DNA of 64,000 nucleotides from Sphingobacterium multivorum (GCF_039511225.1 NZ_CP154261.1:2728001-2792000), one strand, 5' to 3'. Counted from the first letter of the stretch, positions 17,634 to 26,904 are shown. Numbers and translations: made by a program. Notes: generated by a model from the sequence alone, not told the origin.

Positions 17634-18437
17634 ATGAGCAAAGTACAACGTAAAGGGGCAAGGCGGACAGCTGATATTTCAATAGACTGCCTAGCCAGTC
17701 TGAACCGCGGTGAAATTGAAACTGCAAATCTTGTAGAGTGGCTAGCTGTTGACCAACGGCTTTTACTTGCGCACATTCTTCAGCAGAATGCGCGCATTCA
17801 CTACATAAAGCCAATCTTGTTGCTGTTGGAGCAGTTACAGAAACCGACGGTAAATTCCATCAATGAAACGATCGGACGTGCGCTGTTCGACATGATCACA
17901 CAAAATCGTGATAATACCTTCCTGACAATATTATCCAATCATCCTGCAGATCTCGTGCGTTGCTGGGCGACCTACGCGATTGGAAATGATAAACAGCTTG
18001 AAATTGAGGAACTGCTTTCATCAATACGTCCTTTTGCTGCAGATACACATTTTGGTGTACGAGAAATCAGCTGGATGGCCATCCGTAATAGGATAGCTTT
18101 TGATTTGGACAGGAGCATTACCTATCTGAGCCTATGGGCGATGGAGAAGGATGAAAATGTGAGGCGTTTTGCTTCGGAGTCGACCCGACCGAGGGGCGTA
18201 TGGTGTAAGCACATCGATCGGTTGAAGCAGGAACCAAGTCTAGCCTTGCCTATTTTAGAACCCCTAAAATCCGATCCTTCAAAATATGTTCGGGATAGCG
18301 TCGCAAATTGGCTGAATGACGCAAGCAAAAGCCAACCTGGTTTTGTTAGAGCACTTTGTCATCGTTGGGAAGAAGAAAGTAATACCAAGGAAACACACTA
18401 CATCATTCGAAAAGCATTACGCACAATTTCGAAGTAA
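17634..18437 (+). CDS. DNA alkylation repair protein, HEAT-repeat (AlkD/AlkC-like)
   Basis: A 267-residue all-helical protein built of HEAT-like repeats. Characteristic blocks are RRFASESTRPRGVWCKHI, PILEPLKSDPSKYVRDSVANWLND and the closing THYIIRKALRTI. Related AlkC/AlkD proteins are DNA glycosylases that remove 3-methyladenine or 7-methylguanine without base flipping. It is cytoplasmic. The start ATG at 17634 lies directly behind the truncated peroxiredoxin, so the native promoter may have been lost and expression may depend on the promoter upstream of 17333. Confidence 0.88.
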   Translation: MSKVQRKGARRTADISIDCLASLNRGEIETANLVEWLAVDQRLLLAHILQQNARIHYIKPILLLLEQLQKPTVNSINETIGRALFDMITQNRDNTFLTILSNHPADLVRCWATYAIGNDKQLEIEELLSSIRPFAADTHFGVREISWMAIRNRIAFDLDRSITYLSLWAMEKDENVRRFASESTRPRGVWCKHIDRLKQEPSLALPILEPLKSDPSKYVRDSVANWLNDASKSQPGFVRALCHRWEEESNTKETHYIIRKALRTISK

Positions 18438-18528
18438 AAATTATCCGTGTCAGTATTCTGTTTTTTGCGTCTTTCTAGTTCATATTTAATTTTTTATGCA
18501 GTAGTTTATTTAGAATTATTAAAAATAA

Positions 18529-18561
18529 TTTGAAATACTGTGTTAAAATACGTTACATTTG
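18529..18561 (+). promoter_or_regulatory. Bacteroidota-type promoter of the TonB/peroxidase operon
   Basis: TTTG (18529-18532), 21-base spacer, TACATTTG (18554-18561), an exact fit to the TTTG / TAnnTTTG consensus. It lies 58 bases before the start codon at 18620. Confidence 0.75.
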
Positions 18562-18567
18562 CATCTG

Positions 18568-18584
18568 TTTAGAATCATTTTAAA
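18568..18584. promoter_or_regulatory. Fur-like palindromic operator
   Basis: TTTAGAATCATTTTAAA is a 17-base palindrome centred on the C at 18576 with one mismatched pair, in the 7-1-7 style of Fur boxes. It sits just after the -7 element, where a bound repressor would block transcription. A second, weaker half-related sequence (TTTAGAATTATTAAAA) begins at 18509. Fur is inferred; the regulator gene is not in the window. Confidence 0.55.
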
Positions 18585-18619
18585 TAGATGTGCCTTTTTG
18601 TGCGCTTTTATTCTCACTT

Positions 18620-21385
18620 ATGAAAAAGCTCTATTGGACTAGTTTTATTTTACTTTACACAATTGCAGTTGCGCATGCACAGTCGATATACATCCGGGGA
18701 AAGATCACTGATAGTAATAAGAAAGTCCTATTGGGAAGTACTGTTATTTTGGATCAACTAGGACTCTCCAGTATGAGCGATGGCCGTGGTGAATATCGTT
18801 TAACCATCCCTAAAGAGCAGTATGGCAAACTTGTTACGCTATCGGTTTCCTACATTGGTAAGAAAAAGGTTGAAAGGACAGTCCTGTTAGATTCGATGCA
18901 AAAGATTGAAAATTTTTTGTTGCAAGATATGAGTCTTGCTCTTGAAGAAGTTGGGGTACAGGCGAAGAGAGGGGAGTTGAGCAACTCATCACTCGTATTT
19001 GATCGCGAAATGATTGAACGTTATCCGGCGCTAAGTTTAAACGATCTGCTGAACCGATTGCCAAACCGAAAGAATACAGCCCCTTCTGTGCAGGAGATGC
19101 AAAATCTGACGCTGAGAGGTGCTTTTAGTGAGACTACGGGACGATCGCGAGACGCGAATGAACTGAATAACTCCTTTGGTGTCGCTATTATAATGGATGA
19201 CATGGTTTTGGGTAACAATGGAAATATGCAAGGGCGGAATGCTGGAATATTTGGTATGTCTTCCTCAACGAATGCAATTAGACCTTCAGATTATGGTTTA
19301 ACTGGTCGACCGACAACGGGAAAATTCTATTCTGGAGAAAATGTTTTTACCGGTCTGGATCTGCGTCAGATTCCGATAGAAAATATCGAACATTTGGAAG
19401 TTATTTCTGGCGTAGCACCGGCACGCTATGGCGATTTATCAAATGGTGCCGTTATTATCGAAAGGCAGGCAGGCAAGACTCCGGCTTTTTTTAGGCTTCA
19501 AGTGCGGAGCAATGCAACTTCATATGGTCTGTCTAAGGGAATGCAGCTCGGAAAAAAGCTTGGGACAATTAATGTGGATTTAGGTTATGTGCAGTCTTAC
19601 GCAGACAATAGAGATAAGCTGAAACAATACGACCGCGTAAATGGAACTTTGATATGGACAAACTATTTTGGCCCAGATAAGCGTCTGAAACAAACCTTCT
19701 CAGGCTCTTACAATAAAGTTATTGATCAGGTCCGAAAAGATCCAGATGATCCACTCTCGAATGCCATTTCTTTTGGCGGCTGGGGTTGGAATGCTGCTAG
19801 CCGAACCAGTTACAAATTGGACCATAAATTCCTTAAAAGCATTAGTCTCAATGCAGGAATAAGTTCAACACTGCAGAAAACCTATCGGGAGTATTACTAT
19901 AATGGTGCAGTCGTGCTGTATACCGATTCTGTGCAAACTGGAATTGTAGAGGGACAATATGCACCGGGTCAGTATACTGCGCTAGATCATGTGGATAATA
20001 GACCATTGAATTTAAATGCCCGATTGGAAGGAAATGCCATCGCAATTACCGGCGATATTATCCACAAAATAAACTTTGGAAGTAACTATAGTTATGACAT
20101 CAACCGTGGAAAGGGGAGAATTGCAGATCCTTCTATTCCCAAAAAGGATCTTGGAGCGAGATCGGATAGGTATTATGATTTTTCATTAACAAACGCTTTG
20201 CAAAATCTGGGCTTGTATGCGGAGGATGCTATGCGGACAAAAGTATGGGGAAGGGATCTTAGCATGCGGGCGGGCGTTCGCTGGGATCTTATGAATGGTC
20301 ACTCTTCTATTTCTCCAAGAACGAACATCAATTATTCACTTTCTAAATCAACTCAGATTGGGCTAGCATACGGCTTGTCCTTCAAATCTCCTGGATTAGC
20401 ACAACTATATCCCGGGCCTACTTTTGATGAAATTATATTGCTCAACTCTTATAATGGTAAGGTTGACGAAAGTATGGCATTGATTTACTTGCGGCGTTAT
20501 GAAAAAGATAATAGCAATCTCAAAAGTAGTGTAGGGCAAACGCTGGAATCATCGTTTTCATGGCATAAGAATGGGCATCAGCTACGTACGAATCTTTTCT
20601 ATAAGAAAAATACGCGCGGAATCAACACGGTTACGGCTGATCAACTCATTGACTTGCCTACTTATACGGTTACTGCGGTGCCCGGGGGCAAACCAATAGT
20701 TGAACAGACGGGGACGAGAAGCTATTTAATGTCCAATCTGTACTTTGCCAATAGTAATAAATCGTCCAATATTGGTGCGGAACTCATGTATTCTACACCC
20801 AGAATTCAACAGATTATGACGACTTTCTCCGCTACTGCCGCATTTACCCTAGCCAATTCTAGTTCCAGTGCGCTGAGCCGTTTGAATTTTAATGCCGAAA
20901 AGACAGCGTTAGATGACGTTATCCTTGGATTTTTTCCGTCCAAATCTACCAAGAACTATTTAAGTCGAGCGCAGTTACGAAGTTCAACTCATTTTCCGGC
21001 TTTGCGTTTGATTATTGAACTGAGTGCCGACTGTGAATTATTAAACTACAATAAATCTAATTACCGAGATATTATTCCTGTAGGATATTATACACGTGAT
21101 TATACATATCATACCATTGATCAATTTGATATAAACAATGCGAAGCATCTCGAATTATACACAGCAAGGAAAAATGAAGCTGACTTGGCAAATATTGAAA
21201 ACAACTATGTCTACTGGAACTTTGGTCTCAATATGGCCAAGGAAATAGGCAAGAATATTTACCTGTCATTTAACGTCTATAATTTTCTGGATTACCAACC
21301 GCGCTTTTATAGGGAAGGAGCCTCTTCAGTGCAAGCCCCCAATTCATCTCCCAACTATGGCGCCCAACTGACTTATAAATTTTAA
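18620..21385 (+). CDS. TonB-dependent receptor, probable iron-source importer
   Basis: A 921-residue outer-membrane receptor. I start at ATG 18620, which gives a clean signal peptide (MKKLYWTSFILLYTIAVAHAQ); an earlier GTG at 18590 would add ten residues that spoil it. The order is a carboxypeptidase-like regulatory domain (about 23-110), plug (about 120-285, with NDLLNRLPN, LRGAF and the IEHLEVISGVAPARYGDLSNGAVII end), and a large beta-barrel ending GAQLTYKF. The plug is longer than usual, with an insertion around a repeated Gly/Asn-rich stretch. It heads a four-gene operon (18 bases to the DUF4876 gene) behind a promoter and Fur-like site, so iron, haem or a siderophore is the likely cargo. 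Confidence 0.92.
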   Translation: MKKLYWTSFILLYTIAVAHAQSIYIRGKITDSNKKVLLGSTVILDQLGLSSMSDGRGEYRLTIPKEQYGKLVTLSVSYIGKKKVERTVLLDSMQKIENFLLQDMSLALEEVGVQAKRGELSNSSLVFDREMIERYPALSLNDLLNRLPNRKNTAPSVQEMQNLTLRGAFSETTGRSRDANELNNSFGVAIIMDDMVLGNNGNMQGRNAGIFGMSSSTNAIRPSDYGLTGRPTTGKFYSGENVFTGLDLRQIPIENIEHLEVISGVAPARYGDLSNGAVIIERQAGKTPAFFRLQVRSNATSYGLSKGMQLGKKLGTINVDLGYVQSYADNRDKLKQYDRVNGTLIWTNYFGPDKRLKQTFSGSYNKVIDQVRKDPDDPLSNAISFGGWGWNAASRTSYKLDHKFLKSISLNAGISSTLQKTYREYYYNGAVVLYTDSVQTGIVEGQYAPGQYTALDHVDNRPLNLNARLEGNAIAITGDIIHKINFGSNYSYDINRGKGRIADPSIPKKDLGARSDRYYDFSLTNALQNLGLYAEDAMRTKVWGRDLSMRAGVRWDLMNGHSSISPRTNINYSLSKSTQIGLAYGLSFKSPGLAQLYPGPTFDEIILLNSYNGKVDESMALIYLRRYEKDNSNLKSSVGQTLESSFSWHKNGHQLRTNLFYKKNTRGINTVTADQLIDLPTYTVTAVPGGKPIVEQTGTRSYLMSNLYFANSNKSSNIGAELMYSTPRIQQIMTTFSATAAFTLANSSSSALSRLNFNAEKTALDDVILGFFPSKSTKNYLSRAQLRSSTHFPALRLIIELSADCELLNYNKSNYRDIIPVGYYTRDYTYHTIDQFDINNAKHLELYTARKNEADLANIENNYVYWNFGLNMAKEIGKNIYLSFNVYNFLDYQPRFYREGASSVQAPNSSPNYGAQLTYKF

Positions 21386-21402
21386 CATAAAAACTAAACA
21401 CA

Positions 21403-22719
21403 ATGAAAACTCGTTACTTAATTCCTTTTCTCTTTTTACCTTTTATCTCCTGTAAAAAAGATAATACACCCGGTGTACAACCGCTGGATATTAAGCTGAA
21501 TTTAAAATATGCTTCTGAAAATTTTAATACCAAGTTGGACTTAAGCAAGGTTATTGTTAAGATAACCAATCTGGCAACAAAAACCAGTGCTACATATTCT
21601 TCGTCCCAAGGTGTGGTCAACCTGACTTCTATTATACCGGGTGAATATGATATTGATGCTTCTATTACGATACCCAAAGCACAATACAACAGTTTGACAG
21701 GAGAATCAAGTATTGAGGACGTGACATTCAATGCTTCGCTGAAAAAAATCAGTTTAACCAGTTCTACGACTTTGGATATGGAATTGGTTGCAGGTCTATT
21801 GGGCGACTTTGTCATCAAGCAGATTTACTATGCAGGTTCTGATAATAAAGAAGGAGCGGTATTCAGGGATCAGTTTTTTGAAGTTTACAATAATACAGAG
21901 CGTGTTTTATATGCCGATAGTCTTTACTTTGGCCGGTTATGGGGAAGGCAATCTCCGACCAGTCAATCCGATTACTATCAATCCAATGGCCAATTGGATT
22001 GGAGTAAATCTTCAGGAATGGGCGGCTACGAATCAGAAAATACAGACTATGTTTACTTAAGAGATTTATTTATGATTCCTGGCAATGGAAAGACCTATCC
22101 AGTGGAACCCGGCAAAAGCATTGTAATTGCGCAAAATGCGCTAAACCATAAAGCACCGTTTGTTGGTAATAATGGAAAAGAAGTAGCCATCAAGAATCCG
22201 GATCTTACAGTAGACCTGAGCAAAGCTAATTTTGAGGTTTATTTTGGAGATATCCCTGGTAAAACTCCTTTTGCAACAGATATTGACAATCCGGCTGTTC
22301 CCAATGTGGAGATATTGGATTATGCGGGGAATGACTGGATATTGGATAATTTAGGGCGGGATGCTTATGTTATTTTTAAGCACGCGAATCGTTCAGACGT
22401 GGAGAATTTGAAGAGCTATGCGGAACCGTCCATCAGTGTTCCGACTTCCACCGCAAAAAAATACAGACAGTTACCTGTCGGTTGGATTATGGATGCCGTA
22501 GAAGTACAGCCAAACACCAAGGACGCGAGAATTCCTAAAAAATTGACGGCGTCACAGGATGCAGGTTTTACTTTCGCACCATTAGGTGGCTATTCATCGC
22601 AATCTGTAATTCGCAAAACCGAAAAAACGAACAATGGAGTTCGTAAATTAAAAGATACAAATAATTCCACAGAAGATTTTATCGCGATAAAAGCAAATCC
22701 ATTTGGATTTGGTGATTAA
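21403..22719 (+). CDS. DUF4876 lipoprotein, receptor partner
   Basis: A 438-residue lipoprotein (LPFISCKK, Cys17). An N-terminal immunoglobulin-like or transthyretin-like domain (about 27-130) precedes the DUF4876 body, which includes FVIKQIYYAGSDNKEG, FFEVYNNTERVLYADSLYF and the C-terminal WIMDAVEVQPN region, probably a lamin-tail-like beta domain. Its place straight after the TonB receptor, and its own lipidation, fit a surface-exposed lipoprotein that delivers ligand to the receptor, in the manner of SusD or HmuY. That function is inferred; the family has no assigned activity that I know. Confidence 0.85.
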   Translation: MKTRYLIPFLFLPFISCKKDNTPGVQPLDIKLNLKYASENFNTKLDLSKVIVKITNLATKTSATYSSSQGVVNLTSIIPGEYDIDASITIPKAQYNSLTGESSIEDVTFNASLKKISLTSSTTLDMELVAGLLGDFVIKQIYYAGSDNKEGAVFRDQFFEVYNNTERVLYADSLYFGRLWGRQSPTSQSDYYQSNGQLDWSKSSGMGGYESENTDYVYLRDLFMIPGNGKTYPVEPGKSIVIAQNALNHKAPFVGNNGKEVAIKNPDLTVDLSKANFEVYFGDIPGKTPFATDIDNPAVPNVEILDYAGNDWILDNLGRDAYVIFKHANRSDVENLKSYAEPSISVPTSTAKKYRQLPVGWIMDAVEVQPNTKDARIPKKLTASQDAGFTFAPLGGYSSQSVIRKTEKTNNGVRKLKDTNNSTEDFIAIKANPFGFGD

Positions 22720-22737
22720 TGAAAAACGGTTATTCCC

Positions 22738-22769
22738 AATACCAGCTTTTTCGTTGGAAAGCTGGTATT
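22738..22769 (+). terminator. Intra-operon hairpin (partial terminator or stability element)
   Basis: Perfect 12-base stem AATACCAGCTTT / AAAGCTGGTATT with an 8-base loop and a short T-rich tail, between the DUF4876 and DUF6850 genes. It should lower expression of the last two genes relative to the first two. Confidence 0.65.
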
Positions 22770-22786
22770 TTATAAAAAATACCTGA

Positions 22787-24340
22787 ATGAAAAGTGTGAG
22801 ATACATCATGTTATTTTGGGGGGCTTTCTTAGCCTACCACGCTGTCTTCGGGCAGAGTACGTCTAATTCTTTAGATTCAACAGCAGCTTTGACCTATTGG
22901 TATCAGCCATCATTTGTGATAATGCATGATATGGCCATACGAAATAGGGTATGGATTCCTGAGGAAGTCAAAAATAGATCTTCTCTATTTGGTATTCGGC
23001 ACAGCAGGGGGCAAGGAGACTTTAAGGCGGCGCAAGGAACTGATGGTCTCATTCAATCCCAATTGTATACGGAAGGGAAGACCGATTGGCGCAAAACTAG
23101 CTTTTGGGGGAGATTTTCATATGATCGCTCCGCAGAAGACAGTACTGCTTTGCGCCATCAGTCACGATGGAATGTCGATGCGCCATTGTATTTTGGTTCG
23201 TTGCGAAAAAATAAATACAGTCGAGAGACCTATAAGCTCGATGCGGGAATCCAAAGAGCATTCTTCGATGCCAAGCTCCCAATTTCCCTTGGCATCGATT
23301 ATCGATTAGGCTCTCACTACTCCAATAATGATCCAAGAGGCGATATCAAGGACATGAACCTGCAGTTTGAATTGAGTGTTGGTCACAATCTGCCAACATT
23401 TTCTTACCATATTGCTGGTATTTGGGGATATGGTTCTGAACGGGTCAACGTGGGCTATAAAAATGACAAGTATACAACCAATACAGAAGACCCATTGTAT
23501 GTCAATTGGATGATGAACGGTTTTGGAAGTGCGAGTGAGCGACTAAAAGAGATCAATTACAACGATATCATTCACCGTAAAGGCGTCGGCGCGCATATCT
23601 TGCTGAAACCCAATGATAGGAATAAGATCTATTTTAATAGTCGCTATCTAAATGAAGAACAATCATTCAGACGAAATGATAACTCAAAACAGACCTATTT
23701 GTCCTTAAATGATTATAAAAAAGATATCGGATCAATCGATTTTTTATGGAGCCGGCAGATGCATCGTAAGCGATTGCTAAGAGTAGCGCTGCAGGGACAA
23801 ATTGAAAATGGACAGGATTTTAATTATAGTTATCTAGCAAATAACTACACCTATCGTCGGCACGAAATTTCGTTTAAAACTCAATTAGGCGTACATCAGT
23901 ATTTGTTTGAAGGCCATGCTGGTATGTATAAGACCGAGAAAAAAGATGGTGTTAGCGGTAACCAAATGGAATTTGATCAAGTTAAACTGGGACTGGGACT
24001 GAATCGAACATTCCGGCTCGGCCAGTCGGCCGATATAATAGGAACAATCGGCTATACTAAACAATGGTCACCAAGCCATAATCTCTACGTATCTGAGTTG
24101 AATACAGGGGATTTTGGGAAGCAGATACTGTATCAAGATTATCTTTACGACACCGCTCCAAGTAATAGCTGGAATATGTCCTGGGTATGGGGCACGCATC
24201 ATGCAAAGAACAATTGGAGCATACAGCTCCAGATGGATTATCAGTGTAGGGGTAATTTGGTACCGATAGACTATACGTTGTCAAGTGTACCGGGTAAAAA
24301 TTGGTTTCTGGGTAAATTGGGGGTTTCTTATATATTTTAA
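22787..24340 (+). CDS. DUF6850 outer-membrane beta-barrel protein
   Basis: A 517-residue protein with a signal peptide (to about residue 23, VFGQS) and an almost entirely amphipathic beta-strand sequence that ends in the aromatic closing strand LGKLGVSYIF. No plug domain is present, so it is not a second TonB receptor. It follows the DUF4876 gene by 67 bases, with the hairpin between. The pairing of DUF4876 and DUF6850 proteins with a TonB receptor is a recurring Bacteroidota arrangement as I recall it. Its role may be a porin-like or anchoring component; no substrate can be named. Confidence 0.82.
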   Translation: MKSVRYIMLFWGAFLAYHAVFGQSTSNSLDSTAALTYWYQPSFVIMHDMAIRNRVWIPEEVKNRSSLFGIRHSRGQGDFKAAQGTDGLIQSQLYTEGKTDWRKTSFWGRFSYDRSAEDSTALRHQSRWNVDAPLYFGSLRKNKYSRETYKLDAGIQRAFFDAKLPISLGIDYRLGSHYSNNDPRGDIKDMNLQFELSVGHNLPTFSYHIAGIWGYGSERVNVGYKNDKYTTNTEDPLYVNWMMNGFGSASERLKEINYNDIIHRKGVGAHILLKPNDRNKIYFNSRYLNEEQSFRRNDNSKQTYLSLNDYKKDIGSIDFLWSRQMHRKRLLRVALQGQIENGQDFNYSYLANNYTYRRHEISFKTQLGVHQYLFEGHAGMYKTEKKDGVSGNQMEFDQVKLGLGLNRTFRLGQSADIIGTIGYTKQWSPSHNLYVSELNTGDFGKQILYQDYLYDTAPSNSWNMSWVWGTHHAKNNWSIQLQMDYQCRGNLVPIDYTLSSVPGKNWFLGKLGVSYIF

Positions 24341-24380
24341 AATAGTTATCGTACTTGTTTATAAGCATAATTAAGAGAGA

Positions 24381-25511
24381 ATGAAAAAGCAGTTTTGTGT
24401 ATTGGCCACTATTGTTGGTTTTGTGGGTTTGCTTTCTATGAAAGATCAACAGCAAGCCTTTGATGATGAGATACAGCTTTATTATCGACGGCCGGTGAGC
24501 GAATGGCCAAAACCAACAATTGATGTCGGGGCTCATTGGAATGAATTTAAGTCTCTACCCAAGATCGATACCGGTTATTTTTCTTTAATGGAAAAGCCTG
24601 ATGTGAAGTTGGGGAAATATCTTTTTTTTGACCCCATTCTATCGGGAAGCAATCAAATATCCTGTAGTAGCTGCCACAACCCCCAGACTTCCTGGGCTGA
24701 CAAGCTTACCGTACCAGTTGGTAATGATCATCTTGAAGGCACGCGTAATACGCCATCTTTGCTCAATGTGTATGCACGCAAGGAATTGTTTTGGGACGGT
24801 CGTGCTGGTTCATTGGAGGAACAAGCGTTGGGTCCTATTGAAGCTCATCATGAAATGGATATGGAATTGACAAAACTGATTCCCAAGCTAAAGGCCATCC
24901 CCGGATACAACAAATTGTTTGCGGATGCTTTTGGGGAAGCCGATTATTCGATGCTGGAGGTACTGAAAGCCTTAAGTGCTTTTCAACGGACATTAACAAG
25001 TAGAAGAAGCCGTTTTGACGAGTTTTTAGATGGCAATTATAAAGTGTTGTCTGATCAGGAAGTTCGCGGTCTTCATTTATTTCGCACCAAAGCGCGCTGT
25101 ATGAATTGTCATAATGGTCAATTTTTTACCGATGATCTGTATCACAATATTGGTCTCACCTATTACAAACGGAAATATCAGGACCTGGGACGATACGAGA
25201 TTACAAAGGATCCTGCTGATGTAGGACGTTTCCGTACACCATCCCTACGTGACGTGATGAATACCGATCCGTGGATGCACAACGGATTGTTTTGGAATAT
25301 GACCGGTCTATTGAATATCTACAATAGTGGTATGCAGATGAATTCCGCTACTGCTGAACAGAAAGCAAAAGATCCACTTTATCCTGTAACTGATCCATTG
25401 ATGCAACCCCTAAATCTGACAAAAGATGAAATAAAAGATATTGAGGCCTTTTTGCATGCCATCACAGGGACTTCTTATCGTATGCGCCGTCCCGAAAGTT
25501 TACCGAGATAG
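24381..25511 (+). CDS. Di-haem cytochrome-c peroxidase / MauG family
   Basis: A 376-residue protein exported through an N-terminal hydrophobic segment (about 4-20). Two CxxCH haem-binding motifs are at 95-99 (CSSCH) and 240-244 (CMNCH). Supporting family motifs are TRNTPSLLNV, FWDGRAGSLEEQALGPI, FRTPSLRDV and MHNGLF. Members reduce peroxide with electrons from small cytochromes, or, as MauG, oxidise partner proteins. It is the last gene of the Fur-like operon, 40 bases after DUF6850. A haem-rich enzyme that would be made under iron limitation is odd and may mean it helps release or process the imported iron compound. Confidence 0.93.
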   Translation: MKKQFCVLATIVGFVGLLSMKDQQQAFDDEIQLYYRRPVSEWPKPTIDVGAHWNEFKSLPKIDTGYFSLMEKPDVKLGKYLFFDPILSGSNQISCSSCHNPQTSWADKLTVPVGNDHLEGTRNTPSLLNVYARKELFWDGRAGSLEEQALGPIEAHHEMDMELTKLIPKLKAIPGYNKLFADAFGEADYSMLEVLKALSAFQRTLTSRRSRFDEFLDGNYKVLSDQEVRGLHLFRTKARCMNCHNGQFFTDDLYHNIGLTYYKRKYQDLGRYEITKDPADVGRFRTPSLRDVMNTDPWMHNGLFWNMTGLLNIYNSGMQMNSATAEQKAKDPLYPVTDPLMQPLNLTKDEIKDIEAFLHAITGTSYRMRRPESLPR

Positions 25512-25605
25512 ATGACAGCCGAACAATCGTGAAGCTGTGTTTGCATACTGTTCGACATGCTATATTGAGAGTGGGGCAACTTCAGGATAGCTTCTTACAA
25601 AAAAA

Positions 25606-25628
25606 GGTTATCCAGCTATTGGATAACC
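25606..25628. terminator. Hairpin after the peroxidase gene
   Basis: Perfect 9-base stem GGTTATCCA / TGGATAACC with a 5-base loop. The A run lies on its 5' side, so it is a canonical terminator only for minus-strand transcripts; for the operon it may act as a 3' stabiliser. Confidence 0.5.
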
Positions 25629-25965
25629 AATGTTTTAAACAGATACTGGTAGGGTGTTTATTTTTCCAAATATCGTGAATTCTAGTGACTTATAAAGAAA
25701 TTTTAAAAAGATGGACGTTTCTCTTTCTTTTAAATACGGCCAAGAGGTTGATATATGGTTACACTTTTCTTACTTCTCCTTTAAAAAAAGAAACCTGTAT
25801 AGCCCATTTTATTCCGACTAATTTGTATCTTAATAAGCTGTATAGCCATCCGCAATTTCTTGTTTTAAGGCCTTAAATTGGGTTGTTAACTTGTTGGTCG
25901 TATTGGCTTAGAATCGCTATCAAAGGAATATTGCGACAGTTTTAAAAATAAGGAGAAAATACGAA
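25629..25965. other. Gene-free stretch
   Basis: Only a low-quality 63-codon frame with no recognisable protein is present, and no clear RNA signal. AT-rich sequence before 25966 presumably holds the lipoprotein promoter. Confidence 0.35.
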
Positions 25966-26439
25966 ATGAAAAAAATTATCGTCATTGCTATGTACTGTGT
26001 TGTGTTGTTTATGTCGTGTAACAATGGCGGTGGAGATAGGGAAAATGATGAGGTTGCTGAGGTTGCTCATAGCGGAATAGCCTCGGTCGTAAAATCATAC
26101 TTTCTCTACCATGAAATAAAAAATGTAGACTATGCGATCTATATCAATGATGTATTGGCAGGACAATCTCACGAAAATGATGGTATTCCGGGGCCCTATA
26201 AGCTGAATCCGTATATAACTTCATCGGGCAAGCAATTTGTAAAAATGATCATATCTGCCAACAGTCGAGAAAGAGAGATCACTCCAGAAATATTGAGAAA
26301 AATCAGTCAGAATGCGGGTATATATTTGCTCTTAAATAAAGATTTTGAGCATATTAGGGAACTCAAAAAACTGCAATTTCCACACATTGATAAGCCTGTT
26401 CCTTCCTATGAATATAGATGGGAATTTGAAGCGGAGTAG
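25966..26439 (+). CDS. Small lipoprotein of unknown function
   Basis: A 157-residue protein with a lipobox (VVLFMSCNN, Cys about 18) followed by an acidic linker. The mature part has KNVDYAIYINDVLAG and a terminal YRWEFEAE. No family is recognised. It is isolated, with a gene-free stretch on the left and a decayed region on the right. An immunity-type lipoprotein is conceivable, but no toxin gene is near. Confidence 0.68.
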   Translation: MKKIIVIAMYCVVLFMSCNNGGGDRENDEVAEVAHSGIASVVKSYFLYHEIKNVDYAIYINDVLAGQSHENDGIPGPYKLNPYITSSGKQFVKMIISANSREREITPEILRKISQNAGIYLLLNKDFEHIRELKKLQFPHIDKPVPSYEYRWEFEAE

Positions 26440-26458
26440 TCTTAGTTTTATGCTAGGT

Positions 26459-26725
26459 TTATATTACTATTTGATTGATCAGTAGAAAGGTATCATCGTC
26501 AAACATACTATTTTGATCTGCTTAAGTGTTGTATCGGCCATCAGAAACGGTGTAATGACACCATTCCACACTGGTCCAACTGTATGAATTACATATTTAG
26601 CGGCTAGCTTGCCTGCAGTTGTGATGACGGCTTCACCTACCTTGCAGCCTCCTTGTTTAGCCCCAATGTTACGGCATCCTTCCAGAATTTCCGGCCCACC
26701 GCAGCGATGAATAGTAACTACGGTT
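26459..26725 (-). pseudogene. Decayed macro-domain (ADP-ribose hydrolase-like) gene
   Basis: The minus strand encodes a clear internal part of a macro domain: [18 protein letters not shown], then [24 protein letters not shown], which are conserved ligand-loop and core strands. The expected N-terminal DIT / NAAN block is missing, and after HTVGPVW the next 60 or so residues are absent. A short Asp-rich ending ([11 protein letters not shown]) then appears in another frame, stopping at 26459; whether this ending belongs to the same gene is uncertain. Working macro proteins remove ADP-ribose or O-acetyl groups. This copy cannot fold. Confidence 0.7.
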
Positions 26726-26858
26726 ATTTTGTTGTTACTATGTGACGTCGGATTGATCTTAATTCAAAGATATGAAAAATAAAATAGCAGGTTTAATCAC
26801 TGCATTAGGGGTATAGCCATTGAAGTTAATGCCTCAGGTAAAAAAATGAAATAAAATA

Positions 26859-26904
26859 TTGCGTAGTTACATAACTACATTTATATTTGTAGTCAAATAG
26901 CTAC
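26859..26904 (+). promoter_or_regulatory. Strong promoter overlapped by ArsR-like operators
   Basis: TTG (26859-26861), 20-base spacer, TATATTTG (26882-26889): an excellent TTTG / TAnnTTTG promoter. GTAGTTA-CA-TAACTAC (26863-26878) is a perfect inverted repeat inside the spacer, and a second GTAG...CTAC pair covers 26889-26904. Such layouts belong to ArsR-type repressors that control DoxX-like genes in Bacteroidota, yet no such repressor gene is present before the DoxX-like gene at 27034. Confidence 0.6.

Noticed and set aside
25685..25876. 63-codon frame after the peroxidase gene
   Set aside because: No plausible start context, no domain; the composition matches AT-rich non-coding DNA.
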